A program made the position numbers and the translations under genes. Below the pieces are notes generated by a model. It did not search any database, was not told where the DNA came from, and saw only the letters and a list, made by a program, of their open reading frames with translations. Below, piece after piece: positions 34,630 to 47,143 of a stretch of DNA of 64,000 bases. This DNA comes from Formicarius rufipectus (Eukaryota; Chordata; Aves; Passeriformes; Formicariidae), in the NCBI GenBank assembly GCA_013399695.1, contig VXAU01002309.1:778847-842846 (forward strand), in the 5' to 3' direction. The first letter of the stretch is position 1. Each line of letters starts with the position of its first letter.

Positions 34630-35110
34630 CTCTTCTTCCCCCTTCTCTACCCTTCTCCTTTCCCCTTTGAGGTCACACTTCTGTGGCTCTGATTGTGTTT
34701 TACCCTTTTGAATTCAATCTCTCTCTCCCTCCCATCGAGCTACATGCAAATTCCATACCCCTGTCATCTAGCTTTAGGTTGTCTTGGCCTCTCATTACCT
34801 TGCCACCAGCCTTACAGTCTTCACCTCATATGTCTGGTCCCCTTAACACTTTCATCATCTCATGCCTACTGCTTTCTTGTATTGTTTCTTGAGACCCAGC
34901 TTCTGTTCTACCATGATCTGGCACTGTGGAACTCAAAATGACCCGCTACCTTAAGCTCCTGGCTGTGCTACACACCTAGATCTACCTGGTAGTCTTTCTG
35001 CTGTTTGTGTCTTCCCTCATGCTCTCCAGCCAGTAATAATCAGATACTTCTCTTTCCAGTTTTCCATGCTCTCCCTCCTGACCCCTTATCTTTGCTTGTT
35101 AACATTTCTG
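34630..35110 (+). other. Pyrimidine-rich block, about 480 bp
   Basis: The plus strand is roughly two-thirds or more C+T over about 480 bp. I tallied 40/60 and 42/60 on two of its lines (34741-34800 and 34801-34860). It starts from a near-pure run (ctcttcttcccccttctcta). It is not a simple tandem repeat and I recognise no repeat family. Overlapping open frames (69 and 82 codons) reflect the skew. Confidence 0.6.
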
Positions 35111-36702
35111 TTATCATTGACTACCCAAGTCCTTCTTCTGCAGTTTGCATCTGTGTGGAAATGAGAATTTTGTTTATTTCATGCTACTCTTTGCCTTAGG
35201 TATTTAGCACTAGGAAGCTCTCTATAAACAATCACAAGAAACTGTTCTTCAGATTCCCATATGCAACTATTTTTTTTTTTCCGAAAACTTGTCAAAGGCT
35301 AAGCTGACAATGCGCTGGGGCAATTGTTCTAGATGTTGGTCAGTACAGTGTGACTGGACCTATACATCTGGATGTATCAATTTTTTTCAGTTATGTAATA
35401 GCTCTTTCCTCTTTTTATAACATTCTGTAAACAGTCCCAGCACAACTTTTTTCCCCTCTGTTATTGTATTACCTGAAACTGAGGAGACCTGATCATTTTC
35501 TTGGGTTTTCAAGCTTCCCAGCAATGAAAATGATAAAGAATATCATCTCAAAATGTGATAGTAAGACATAGGGCAATGGAGAAAATGAAAAGGAAAACAG
35601 AAGAAACCTAAACAAACTTTACTTTTAAAATACTCAGTTTCATGGTTCCTTTCTATGTGGGAAAACATATCTGGATGTATAATTTTCTGGATACATGAAA
35701 AATCACTTTGGAAGAACGATACTGAATTATGTTTTGGCAACTTAACAATAATTTAACTATTTCTGCAGTAGTTGTGTGGCCTACCCCAAAACCAGAACTG
35801 AAGTGAATTTTAACAGGTCCTTTGTTCAGCTCTCTAGGGGGTAGCAAACAATCCAGTAGAATTCCTGCAGCAAAGGCAGAGCCTGCTCTATCTCCACCCT
35901 AAGATCTGCATGCAGTAAGTGCAGAGCAGATTAGCCAGGTGGTTTTAAATCAAAGAGCTCAGGTACTGGGAAGCATTTCATTGTCTTAGAATGCAGCAGT
36001 TTTGGGTTTAATTTAACATGAGATGGGCAACCTGCTGTGTTGATATAACCTCAGAAGCACCATGAGAATGAAAAAGTACTCTTCTCTGATGTAATCTAAC
36101 CTCAGAATCTTTCATTTTCTGTTGCCAGAATAGCTTTAATGAACACATTAATGCAACTTCAGCTGCCCCAGATTTAGATGGATAATGGTTTTAGTGTTAT
36201 TGAGCCTCAGGCAGACTTCCATAACATTTGGCGACCAGCAGGACACAGAGGAACAGAAACTTTAATTCATCTGAGACATTACATCTTTTCTCTGTGCTCT
36301 GATCTGAAAAAGTATATAATGTTAACAAACACCCTTTATATTTACTTCTGGCAGCCCAAACTGCCAGCATTTCTCTTGATTTAGTTTTATTGTTTCTGGT
36401 TTTAACTAAGCACAGATTTAGAAGTGGAACTGAAAGGATTTCTGTCTCTCACCTGTTTAGGAGATGTAAGTGTTATTAGCTTCACCATCTGACAGCACAA
36501 AATGCTGTTCTATCTGTGCTCTGTCATTTGCCTAGGGGTTGAATCTCTCTCTGTTCCACAAATTTTGCAAGAAGCTAGGTTTTACCACATTTAAAAGCAA
36601 ATATATAGCTCTTGCCTTGAAGACAGATTCAAAAGAAGTATTTATAAATGAAAATTCCTGAGAGGGATGCAATGCAGTAAGATCAAGATCCAGCACATAT
36701 CA
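35111..36702. other. Unique non-coding DNA
   Basis: No gene recognised. 'tttggcgaccagca' at 36226-36239 recalls a retroviral primer-binding site, but no LTR is visible, so it is not annotated as one. A T run lies at 35270-35280. Confidence 0.6.
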
Positions 36703-37405
36703 TGGGATCATAGAATAGTCTGAATTGGAAGGGACCTTAGATATCACCTAGTTCCCTCTAGATGTGGGTGGGGACACCTGGACTAAGTTGCTCAAAGCCC
36801 CATTCAATCTGGCTTCGAACATTTTCAGGGATGGAGCACCAACAGCTTCTTTGGGCAACCTGTTTTACTTGTTTGCTACATTCTGTGTAAATAATTTCTT
36901 CCTAATATAAAATTTAAATATACTTTGTTCAGTTCAAAGGCATTCTTCCTGTCCTGTCACTACATAGCCTTTAAAAAAGTCCTTTGCCAACTCTCTTGTG
37001 CCACATTCTCCAGGCCCCAATAGGTACTGGAAAACTGCCTGGAACCTTCTCTTCTCCAGACTGAACAGTCCCAAGTCCCTCAGATTGTCTTCACAGGAGA
37101 GGTCCTCCAGCCCTGTGATCATCTCTGTGGCCCTCCAACTCATTACAACAAGTTCATGTGCTTCTTATGTTGAGAGCCAGAGGGCTGGACATCATACTCA
37201 AGATGAGATCTCAGAAGAGCAGAGTAGAGGGGTGGAATCACTTCCCATGACCTGGTGGCCACATTGCTTTGGATGCAGCCCAGGACATACGATTGGCTTT
37301 CTGAACTGCAACTGCACATTGCCAGTTCATGTCCAGAGTCTCATCCACCAACACACCCCCAAGTCCTTCTTTTCAGGGCTGCTCTCACTCCATAAAAACT
37401 TATGG
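36703..37405 (-). mobile_element. CR1 LINE 3' end (antisense), about 0.7 kb
   Basis: The plus strand begins 'gggatcatagaatagtctga', then 'attggaagggaccttagata', the complement of a CR1 tail. It continues through 'caaagccccattcaatctgg', 'cctgtcctgtcactacatag', 'ccttctcttctccagactga', 'agtccctcagattgtcttca' and 'aactgcaactgcacattgcc' to 'acacccccaagtccttcttt'. All are standard CR1 3'-region blocks in reverse. It is 5'-truncated at the right. The 158-codon plus-strand frame at 36998-37474 lies mostly within it and is a shadow, not a gene. Confidence 0.95.
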
Positions 37406-38082
37406 ACTGCAAAAGAAGTGAAGCTGGACTTTGAAGATCTATCTCTGCCACTGTGCTTATATCAGTGGTGCTAGATCAATTTAAGCTTACTGAGACTATC
37501 TTGTTGGAGGGTTTTTACTCAATTAGGGTTCACCATAAATCCTCACAATAACATGATAGTCCTATTAAAGTTCCCTGAAGAGAGTCTGTAGAAACAAACT
37601 TTTAACAGATGGAATTGGATTCAGTTGCAGTAATGTTACCCACAAAAAAATTAGGCAACTAGCTTAAGGTCCCTAGTCAGGCACTGATGTGCTTCTATTG
37701 AGTGATTCTTTCACTTAGAGGATGTGACAAGAGGATCTTTGTCCTATCTTGGGTTGTTGTAAGAGGTGACACTTTTCTATGCCTGTACACTACAGAGCAG
37801 TCCTAACACTGAGTCTGAAGAAATAGCAGCATGAACTGTTAGAAGACGAAAAAAAAAATTGTCCCTGTAGTGCTCCTCTGGCCCACTTTGCAGTTGCAGT
37901 AAGGTCCAGTAAATGTTTTGGAGATATCGATGGAGGAGGATACTAATAATTAGACAGCGGAGGCTCAGCTAAAGAGCAGTTCTTAGCCAAAAATATTTCA
38001 AGTTTTCTGAAAAACTCTGCTAGAATCTTGTTCCAGAAGGCTACGATCTAAGGGAAATTGCAGATTCTGATCTTCCCCAGCA
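37406..38082. other. Unique non-coding DNA
   Basis: No gene, RNA or repeat recognised. Confidence 0.6.
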
Positions 38083-38136
38083 TTTTTCTTATTTTTCTTT
38101 CTTTTTCTTTTTCTTTTCTTTTTCTTTTTCTTTTCT
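38083..38136 (+). repeat. (TTTTC)n microsatellite
   Basis: Imperfect TTTTTC/TTTTC units over about 54 bp; pure pyrimidine apart from one A at 38091. Confidence 0.95.
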
Positions 38137-39193
38137 GGATGATGTCTACTCCCAGTCAACTAGGAGTTTTTGAGAAGGGAATGCCTCAGCATAATGCACA
38201 CAGAAATCTGTATATTGGCCTCTACTGTAACTCTTCTGTGAATAAGCAAAGGAATAATCTTCCAGACCACCAACTAATGACTTCTGGAAACTGCATTTGC
38301 TTCATGTACCAGGTAAATTGAAATTCCACAGCTCAGCTTCATTCAGATTCAGGACTGAATTTCAAGCAGCACACAGCACAGTATTATCTTTCAGTCCAAC
38401 TGTTTGTCTGTTATAAGGGTTCAAATTCATTGCTGGATATTGGCCTGGCTGAACTACCATGCAAGTGAAATTGCAATTACTGCTGTCTTGTGAACAGTCT
38501 CTGGCACAGAACAAATATGTACACATGCATGTCTTCACACAGATAAAGCGCTGCAAAGTCAAGTGTTAAAAGAAACCAGAAAATTCCAGAATAACAGTTT
38601 TCTATTCTTTCTTATTTCATATGTTCTGGATGCATACCTTATGAATAAGATTTTTTGATTACAGCTACAGATTACATTGGTCCTTACATCACTCAGGGCT
38701 TTGCAATATGTGATGTTCAAATGCTGCATTTTTTCCCCCTCATCTAGTAGTTCTCATTCCACACAAGCCAAATCCCCTTCCAAGGGCAATATTATTCATT
38801 AGCTCATGATCTAATAAATGAGTTCTGCAAGTCATCACCAGATCTGTAAGTCTCTACAGGCACTGGTGTAATTTGTCCTCCCACTTGGGAGGGAAAGAGC
38901 TGGGGAAGCTGGAAGGAAGGAAAGAACCTGACCTTCAATGTTGCATTTTCCAGTAGCAAATGTCAAGAACACATCCCATTGAGAAATACTGGGGCCAATG
39001 GCAATCTGTAGAAGAAGCTATTTTTCCCAGTATATGAGCCCATTTAGCAACAAACCCCCTGTTGCTCCATGTGATAATAGTACTTATTTGCAGTTTCCTC
39101 TAATCAGAGTTTATTACTCTTTAGATTAGAAGTCTAACTAAGGTTAATTTTGAATAGAAATGGGGTAAGAAAACAAATTAGGAGCTTTTACTA

Positions 39194-39228
39194 AACAAAG
39201 GAACAGCTGCTGACTTTAATTACACCTG
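39194..39228. promoter_or_regulatory. Dense transcription-factor motif cluster (candidate enhancer core)
   Basis: Within 35 bp there are AACAAAGG (SOX/TCF-like, 39194-39201), CAGCTG (E-box, 39204-39209), TTAATTA (homeodomain, 39216-39222) and CACCTG (E-box, 39223-39228). About 470 bp further on, TAATTA (39697-39702) and the octamer ATTTGCAT (39715-39722) sit close together. This kind of packing is typical of conserved developmental enhancers, but conservation was not tested and single motifs are common by chance. Confidence 0.3.
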
Positions 39229-42200
39229 GTACCCTTGCTTTTCACGGGTAAGCATTCCGAGCCTTTTCAATTACATGTGCTGTTTTCCCCTCAGGACAAC
39301 ACCTCCACTTCTCAGTAGTTCCAGATGGAGTTTCAGGTACTTCTGAAAAGTCTGGCTGCTCCCTTCTCACTGCCAGTTTTGCTGATGCTGGGGAGCACAG
39401 ACTCGTGATGTGCTGCCCCCTCAGCATGAATAGTCAACAGTGTTATAGTTCCAGCATTCAACCAGGACTGCCACCTGTGAGCACTGGTTGACTTGGGACA
39501 GAAAGTCCTTGGCAGGAGCTAAACCCTAATGAGCTTAAAATGCACTGAGGAGTTTGGCAAATACAAAGCCGGGCTACAGAATAAGTAGCTACAGAAAGTT
39601 TCCAGTACGAAATGTTTACAAGACAATTGTTTACATTATCTGGATGGTTTTAATTACAGGAGAGTTCAGATCAGTTGCTTAAGTTTTCCCATGGCATAAT
39701 TAGCCACCCCGTAAATTTGCATATTTTCCATTGCTGTATTGAGGCAAATCAGCCATACTTATCAGAAGATCAACCTGGCAGTCTCTGTTCTTGGCAGATT
39801 GCAGTCTGAGTTTTATCATGACAGTATCAAATGTATTAGTAAATGTTCCACCGCAGAGATGCAGCAAGAAAACTTTGCAGAGATGACAGGATCCCTTGTT
39901 TTAAAAGTAAGAAATTTCAAGCACAGACAGAAGGAAGAGGATAGTGTTTACAGCCAATATTCATGACAGCTGCTGTACTTTTCATCATCTTGCAAATATA
40001 TTAATATTCTACCCTCTGCCACATGTTATCCAGACTGTGCTTTTAGTTATGCTGTGATTTACTAAACTGAATGGAAGTATATTCATTCCTACCACAATTA
40101 CTCATTTCAGATAGGTCATTTTATGGTATTTTATCAGTTCTGTTGTTTTGCTTGGTCGTAGAAGACACAGAGATCTCAACAAATGAGATTCGCAGCCATT
40201 TTTATATAAAAATCAAAACCACCACATAATATAAAAAAATGCCAATTACTATCAATATCTAAGAAACTATGCATTACCTATTCTTACAGATTTCACAGTT
40301 TCAAATCAGTTTGTAAATGGCAGCATTTTTTAAGATTCTCATATTGTTGCACTTTACTATTATTTTCCACTGGTTTTATATCTATTACGATAGCAAGGCT
40401 TGCTTCCACTAGAGAAAATGTGATAATGGGCATAAATCCCAGTAAATCTAAATTGAAATAGGTATTTAAATACATAAATTACATTATTTCAGGAGGACCT
40501 AAAATAGGTGCTCAACAAAGTAGAAAATTATAACATCACAATTGATGTTATTTAAGTGCCATTTAGCCTGGTTAGATAGGTAATCTTTGAGCCTATGTAT
40601 AGTTGTACTATGAAGTGAAATGCAAGCTAGATAAATCAGAACATATTGGATCTTTTAGGTTACTATTGTTATTATTGAAGTTGAAATCTCTAAATGTTCA
40701 GAACAAGCCAGCCCTATGTTTTTAGACACATAATACAAAGGGTAATTAATAAATGACAGACATATTTTGAGATATCCTTATTTTATGAAGTCAGAATTTG
40801 ATGTTACATAATAGCTCACACATGTATATACGTATAGACACATATATAAACACAGAATACCTTCAATAAAAAGCATATGGCAAGATTAGGAAGATTCTTT
40901 TCCATTGTTTTCTATGTGGAAACAAAATGGTAAATCTTGCATTTCTTGGCATCTGTGCTTTTGTTTTACCATGTGTAATACAGCTAACCATTAGGCCAGC
41001 TGGTATTGCCCCTGGTCCCTTTTTAAGCCTCTGTTATCTAAAAAGTCAGATGTCACCATCAGAATAGTCACTTTGCTCTGAAAATTAGGGGAAAAATGTT
41101 AATTCTTAGAGAAAAGAATGTGTCACCAGATTCTCTTCTGCTGACAGGCTCCATCAGGCAGTGGGGGATCTTTAGGGTGCTGATGGCTGTTGACACCTTG
41201 GAGGACACACCAGCAGTCCATTGGTCTTGTGCAAGGGACAGAACTGAGGAGGGGCTCGTATTGCGCACACCATGTCTACAATAAAGATATCCTCTATAGA
41301 GAGTGCAGTAGTTGTGAACTACTGCCCTCCAAATGCTTCATATGTTTACACCATCTTTTAATGTACAGTTTGCACTAGAGAATAGGACTGCAAGCTGGCA
41401 CAGAACAAGGGCCCCTTCTCTGTACCTGTTCTGCAGATATTCCTTGCTGAGCCAGGTTTCTTCTCCTTCAGACCATCTGAGCACTGCAATACTCTCACTC
41501 TTTTCCTACCTGCCACATTGCCTACCAGAGTACGTATGAAGAGCACAGCAGAATGCCTCACTTGTCTTTTGATGTGCTTCATATTTCAAAGTTCACTGTG
41601 ATTGATGTAACACAGGAAAGATGCAAAACCTGATGAAGAACAACAAAAATGCTGAGGTGGACTCATATATTTTATTCACTTCGGGTGGAAGTATCAGGAC
41701 AATGAGAGAAATGGGCGAAGTTCACTAAGTTGTGAAAAAGCACAGGTGTAAATTCATGTATAAATGCAGTTATTCCTTATTTTCCAAAATACATCCATAC
41801 TTAATTTAGATCCAAATATTAATAAATAAAAAGAAGAAAGAGCTTTCAGATTTCTGGGGTTAGCACGGAAATCAATGACCTTGAAAGGATGTTTTCTGGA
41901 GTGAGGAAGGTAGGGAGAAGGTAATTCAGTAGTAGGACTTCATCTGAATCACTTTAATGTGACACTATAGAAGAACTTTCATTGTAACAACAACCTGGCA
42001 CCAGTGGCTAGAAGTTTAAATCTATGGTCTAATTGTTAAACTCAATTTCTTTGAACTCCTTATTATGTATCAAGTTCCCAAAAGGAAAACAATCGTTTAC
42101 TATAGGTGTCCTTTTACAAATCATCAAGAGTCAGTGAAAATGCACTCACATTGTAATCCCTAAAATACTAAATTAGTAATTGGGACCTTCACACTGAAGT

Positions 42201-44720
42201 GCTTTGCATGCCATACCTTCTGTTCTTGTTATTTAACAGAGATGTTCCACAGCTAGTGGCAAAAAATAATTTCTTTCGTTAAAATAAAGCAAGTGGATGC
42301 CTGATTTATTTCAACATGTTTAGCAAAATATGAGGTTTTACCGACGGCTTCAAAAATCACCTGGAATGATTTCAGTCTTCTGCTACAGGCAGGAAAATGA
42401 CTGATTTTATTGCCTACACTGCCTCTGCCAGAGAGGCAGGCTGGCTTCTGCTACAGTTCATGGAGCCTTTTGTAGGGCTGGGTAGTAGCTACCTACTGCA
42501 GCGGTAGTAACTGCCTAGAGGGGGTAACCCTAAAGGGGGATGCTACTGTAGGTGCGACAGGGTCATCCTGGTTCAATAGCTGCCATTGCTCATCTCAGCA
42601 CAGTCACTGGTGGTAGTATGGTTAGAAAGCTCAAGTCACCAGGCCTCTTCTCCTCTGTCTTTCTTTGTACACAGATTGTAAATTCATTGTTTTTCTATTC
42701 TTCTGGTGCAGCAGCAAACACAGCAAGCATCCACATTTGTAAATGTGAGCAGTTACAGTAACCGCAACCTAAATAATGGTAATTTCATACAAATAAAAAT
42801 TTACATATACTTCATGTATGTTAATGGTAGGGGGCAAAATGATAGCTTACATTAAACTGAAAAATAACTCAATTTTCATAGAGTATGTTGAGAATGTTTT
42901 TTCCACAAGTCATCCAACTCTATCCGCAAAAACATTTTGCTGTAGTGGCGGTCAAACTACACATAGCTGCAGTTCACTGTTTTCTGGTGAATGAATGTGA
43001 TGGGGATGTCTTCATCTGCACAACACAGAAGTTCACTGGTATTCAATTCAGTCCAAAACCATCACTTTCACAGAATGCTCAGTAGGAATGTGGGTCTAAG
43101 AGCAAACATTTTAGCAAATACAGGTGGGCTGCAAAGCTTTAGCAAAGATTCCTTTGTATTGGCAAAGCTAAATGTACATGCCACTAGGGTAGAGAAGGGC
43201 TTATAGACACAGTTCTGTTGGTTAATCCATGCCAGCAAACAATTTGAAATGTGGTAACAGTCTAAATCTAATGAGCACAGTTTATTTTTGAACATATTTC
43301 CACTGAACATGAGATAAAGAATTATTCTTCTTGTCAAATGTCATCTGAATTAAAAAAAAAAGAAAAGATTATTTTGTCCCTTTATTTAATCCCTGAATAA
43401 ATATAGAATTATAATAAAATTGTGCATAACTCAAGAGACGCAAAAGGCATGTCTCCTCCTCATCTCCTTACTTCAGTCACTTTCACCTACCCCAAAGCTA
43501 CATCTGGAAGAAGGATAGAAGTAGAGCCTCCTGGAAAGAGTTTGTTTTGCTGAAGCTGGCATGGAAGCACCGGGCAGGAGTTCAATCCCAGGGATTGATT
43601 TAGGATTACGTAAAATCAATTCTCTTCATTGTTTCTGCTGATCTTTAAGCTGTTAGAAAAAAGTCAGTGTGACTTGATTCCTTTGAATGGTAAACAGCAC
43701 AACGGTTCCATGATGGAAATGGTAGTGCTGATTAGGAAAGTGGTTTTCCCTCATGAAAGCAAATATGTGGTCACACTTCTATGCAAGCATGGAATGCCAT
43801 ATGCTTCCTTTTCCTTTCTCTTTTTATGCAGGTAAAACAATACCTTCAACTCTTGTTTGCCATGGAGGATTTTATGTATGATATGGACTCAAGAGCTGTT
43901 TGAAGACTGGAGTTTTGGGAGAGTTATCAAAAGCTGTTTTCCTCTGGAGTTTGCCTTTGAAGATGACTAACATTTTAATAGAATTCTATTCATTTCTGTC
44001 TTCTCACCAACTCCGACAAGCAAATCATCCTTTCATCCCTGTAGCTGAACCAGATTGTCTTGAATTAATCAAATTGAGCCAAGGATCACAGTAAATGGGT
44101 TTTGGAGTGTCAGTGCAGGGGAATCAAGGATCCCCCTCAGTTTGTTTTCTGACTGGCATGTTTTCCATCACCTATAAATGATAATACTCCATTGAGTGGT
44201 GTTCACATGTTGCGCTGAAGGAAGAAAAGCACTTTATTTGCTATCTTCTACCAAAAGCAGGAGAAGAGTGTGCAAATGGGTGTGGATACCATTAATGTAT
44301 GGGATACCATATTGTGCAGGAGCCATGGCAGCTCATGATGGGTGGATGGTCTTACAGCTCTCACTTTCGCTGCTTCATTAAATCTGTGCTGCTGCCCTAA
44401 GCGGGGTTTCAGTCAAGGTCATCACAGTGCTTCTTACTCCTTTTTGACCTATCTTCTGTCATAATGAGCTTAAGTCTCTTTCTCATCTCCCATTATTTAT
44501 GAAATTTGTTGAAAGTTAAATATCGTTGCAGTGTGTATGTAGCTCAGACGAGACAGCTTCGAATCAGACAGTGGTCATAAAAAATTTTGATGGTGATTAG
44601 TCAAGGGGCACATGGTTACATAGAGCACTCAATAAGGTTGCATTTCTCCAGGAAGACAAACAAAGATTGAAAAATTCCAAGTGGTTCAGGCTGATCACAA
44701 CATATTTCTCTCTCTCTTCC

Positions 44721-44932
44721 TTTTTTTATTTTTTTTTTCATAATGGCATAGCTGCCTAATCTTATTTTCTGCTAAGTTAAAACACTGATCATTTGAAATG
44801 AAATATTTTTTTTTTTTTTTCTTTTGGGAGATACTTCATCCAGTAAAATCAGATCTGTTTCAAAACCAGAAGTTGAAATTCTTGAAAATGTATCAATGAA
44901 CAAATCGCTTCCTTTTATTTTTTTTTTTTTTT
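44721..44932. repeat. Three closely spaced poly(T) tracts
   Basis: T-rich runs at 44721-44739, 44806-44820 (15 T) and 44918-44932 (15 T), roughly 85 and 112 bp apart. No similarity between the intervening sequences was obvious to me. Confidence 0.85.
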
Positions 44933-46157
44933 ATGTGTGTGTAACATAACTCTTTGACTTCAGCTGATTGATTCAAATGCAAACTGCTTGTTTGCTTGAA
45001 ACCATTAACTGATTTTGATCCAACTTCACAAATAGTTTCCATTCTCCCTGAGTGCACTTTCTGGCAAAGCAATTCCTTTCAGCTCTGCTGGCTCCAACAT
45101 TTTCAATGTTTTCACTCTCAAAAGCAAAGTGTATAGGGATAAAACCTAAATGGTAGCTACACACAAAGAAAGAATAAAATTGTGAAGGAGGTAAGGAATC
45201 TTGAACTAGTTTTATTTTAAATTCGTTGAGACTGGAAAACTAAGGAAGGATGATTCTTATGTGCCCTCATGAGTGGGACAAGGAATGATTTATTCGAGGA
45301 CTGAGACAGGCCATTCCTCTCTGCTTTTGCCATAGTGGTATTCTGTCCAGAAGTAACTGGCACTGAGAAATTCCCATGAGTTTCTTTCCTGACAGCAACC
45401 ACAGAGACTTTTGCTTCTGTCTCCTGGCCTCTTGCTGCATCTAAAGAGACTTAGTGTTGCCAGTAGAGCATCAGCAGCTTCTCAGTGGTCCCATGCAGCC
45501 AGTGCAGCAGGCTACAGGGAAAGCTCCATATTGCAGGCACTGAGGATGTGCTGGGGGAGGCGATCCTACTCCCCTCCACACATGCCCTCTACTGCCCCGC
45601 ATATGCTGTGCTGTCCCAGTACATGGTGTTGTGTCAGGGGAAAATGAGCCACTTCAGGGCCGCAGTTTGGGAACTGTTAAGGAGAAAAGTCCTCACAAGG
45701 GATGCAAGAATCATGCTGTATGCCCATCTTTTGCCACAGCAATTAGAACAATGCAAGTTTTAGCTCTCTTAGACATGCTTGCACAGGCAGTTAAACAATA
45801 TCTCTGAGAACCTACTATACCCAAAGATCAGCTGAAGCATTCAAATCTTCTCCGTGTGACTGTCGTTTGGCAAACCTTCTTCAATTCAATTATGAATTAC
45901 AGTGCAGGACCAGGAAATGAAAAAACAAGCTCCAACCTAGTTAGCAAGAAGCCAAGTCTGTTTTTTACATAACAACCATGTCTTGTTTTTGAAAAATACT
46001 TGAAAGTAAAGGTTGGAAAAAACCAAAGACCACAGAGCAGCAGGAGTATCCCTTTTTTTTTTGCCCTGTTCACTGTAATATACAACTTTCTGATCAAGTA
46101 TTGCTAGAACTGGCTCTTGTTGGCATTCACAGGTAATTAAGAATTTCTAATCCTTAA

Positions 46158-46267
46158 AAACAAAACAAAACAAAACAAAACAAACAAAAAAACCAAACAA
46201 AAACCAACCAAACAAAACAAAAAACCAAAAACTGACACAAAACAAAAACAAAAACAAACAAACAAAA
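46158..46267. repeat. A/C-rich (CAAAA/AAAC)n tract, 110 bp
   Basis: A nearly pure A+C tract of AAAAC and AAAC units with CCAA variants and one interruption (ctgacac). It is the longest simple tract in the window. Hydrophobic minus-strand frames across it (FVLFCFVF-like) are translation artefacts. Confidence 0.95.
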
Positions 46268-46969
46268 AATGCTACTGCCTTGCTTCCAAACAAAGGGTGA
46301 GAGAGGTTTAGAGAAAGAAAGTTCAATGCACTCATTAACTAAGAGGATTAGAAATCCTAAGGTAGAGTAGTTTGAATAACATTTTTTCACAGTATTTGAT
46401 TTGATAAGCCAGGCCAACTAGAAAAACGTTCTAAATCATAACCCAGCACTAGACTAAGAAAAACAATGGGATTTTCAAAGTAGACAAGAAAAACATTCAA
46501 CAAACCTTGATGAAGAATATTTGGGAACCAAGAGTAAAAGCTGAAAATTTTCTGTTAGAAAAGTCCTGTGTTAGTAAGTAGTGATTTAAGGAAATCAAAG
46601 CATTTCACTGGAATATAAATAACTGCTGGACCCTTTCTGTAAGATTTCATAAATATATATGTGAAGCATGTGGTGGACTTGTGTATAAATCAGAAGTAAA
46701 AATTAAACATTCTGATATAGCAATTTTATAGGACACTATTGATATACTATGGGCTATATTTTGCCCAATTGAGGCTAAAAACTAAATATTGTTAAATTCA
46801 TATTTTGCACAGAATGAACATAATCCTTTACAAACCACTAGACAGATGAGTAGGTTTGTTAGCAGTTACTGCCACCCCAAATACTCGTTAGAGACTCTGG
46901 AAAAACTGCTCCCAGAGATGAAGAAGCAGAGAAGAGAGATTCAAATTCTCAAAATTAACTAGGACAAAT
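46268..46969. other. Unique non-coding DNA
   Basis: AT-rich, with no gene or repeat recognised. It runs up to the CR1 tail. Confidence 0.6.
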
Positions 46970-47143
46970 GGAGAAATTTCTTCACTAAGAGGGTAGTGAG
47001 ACACATGGAAGTGTTCAGGGACAGGCTGGATAAGGTTTTGAGCAATATGTTCTAGTGGAAGGCATCCCTGCCAATGGCAGGTGATTTAGAACTAGATGAT
47101 CTTTAAGGTCCCTTCCAAATTCCATTCTATAATTCTATGATCT
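46970..47143 (+). mobile_element. CR1 LINE tail fragment (sense), about 175 bp
   Basis: 'agaaatttcttcactaagag', then 'ttcagggacaggctggataa', 'gaactagatgatctttaagg' and 'tcccttccaaattccattct', ending 'ataattctatga'. This is a CR1 3' UTR with terminal ATTCTATG-type units, strongly 5'-truncated. Confidence 0.9.

Larger units (their letters stand above)
38137..46157. other. Unique non-coding DNA
   Basis: About 8 kb with no recognised gene. Candidate regulatory motif clusters lie at 39194-39228 and 39697-39722. Three poly(T) tracts lie at 44721-44739, 44806-44820 and 44918-44932. A GC-richer stretch at about 45410-45680 ends in a hAT-terminus-like motif. A 10-bp palindrome TATACGTATA occurs near 40828. 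Confidence 0.6.

Noticed and set aside
36226..36239. 'tttggcgaccagca' resembling a retroviral primer-binding site
   Set aside because: No LTR, polyadenylation region or gag-like frame is visible on either side, and I could not match it to a specific tRNA 3' end.
36998..37474. 158-codon plus-strand open frame
   Set aside because: Its sequence is mostly the antisense strand of a CR1 3' end.
46154..46417. Very hydrophobic minus-strand frames resembling membrane proteins
   Set aside because: They are the translation of a (CAAAA)n-type simple repeat.
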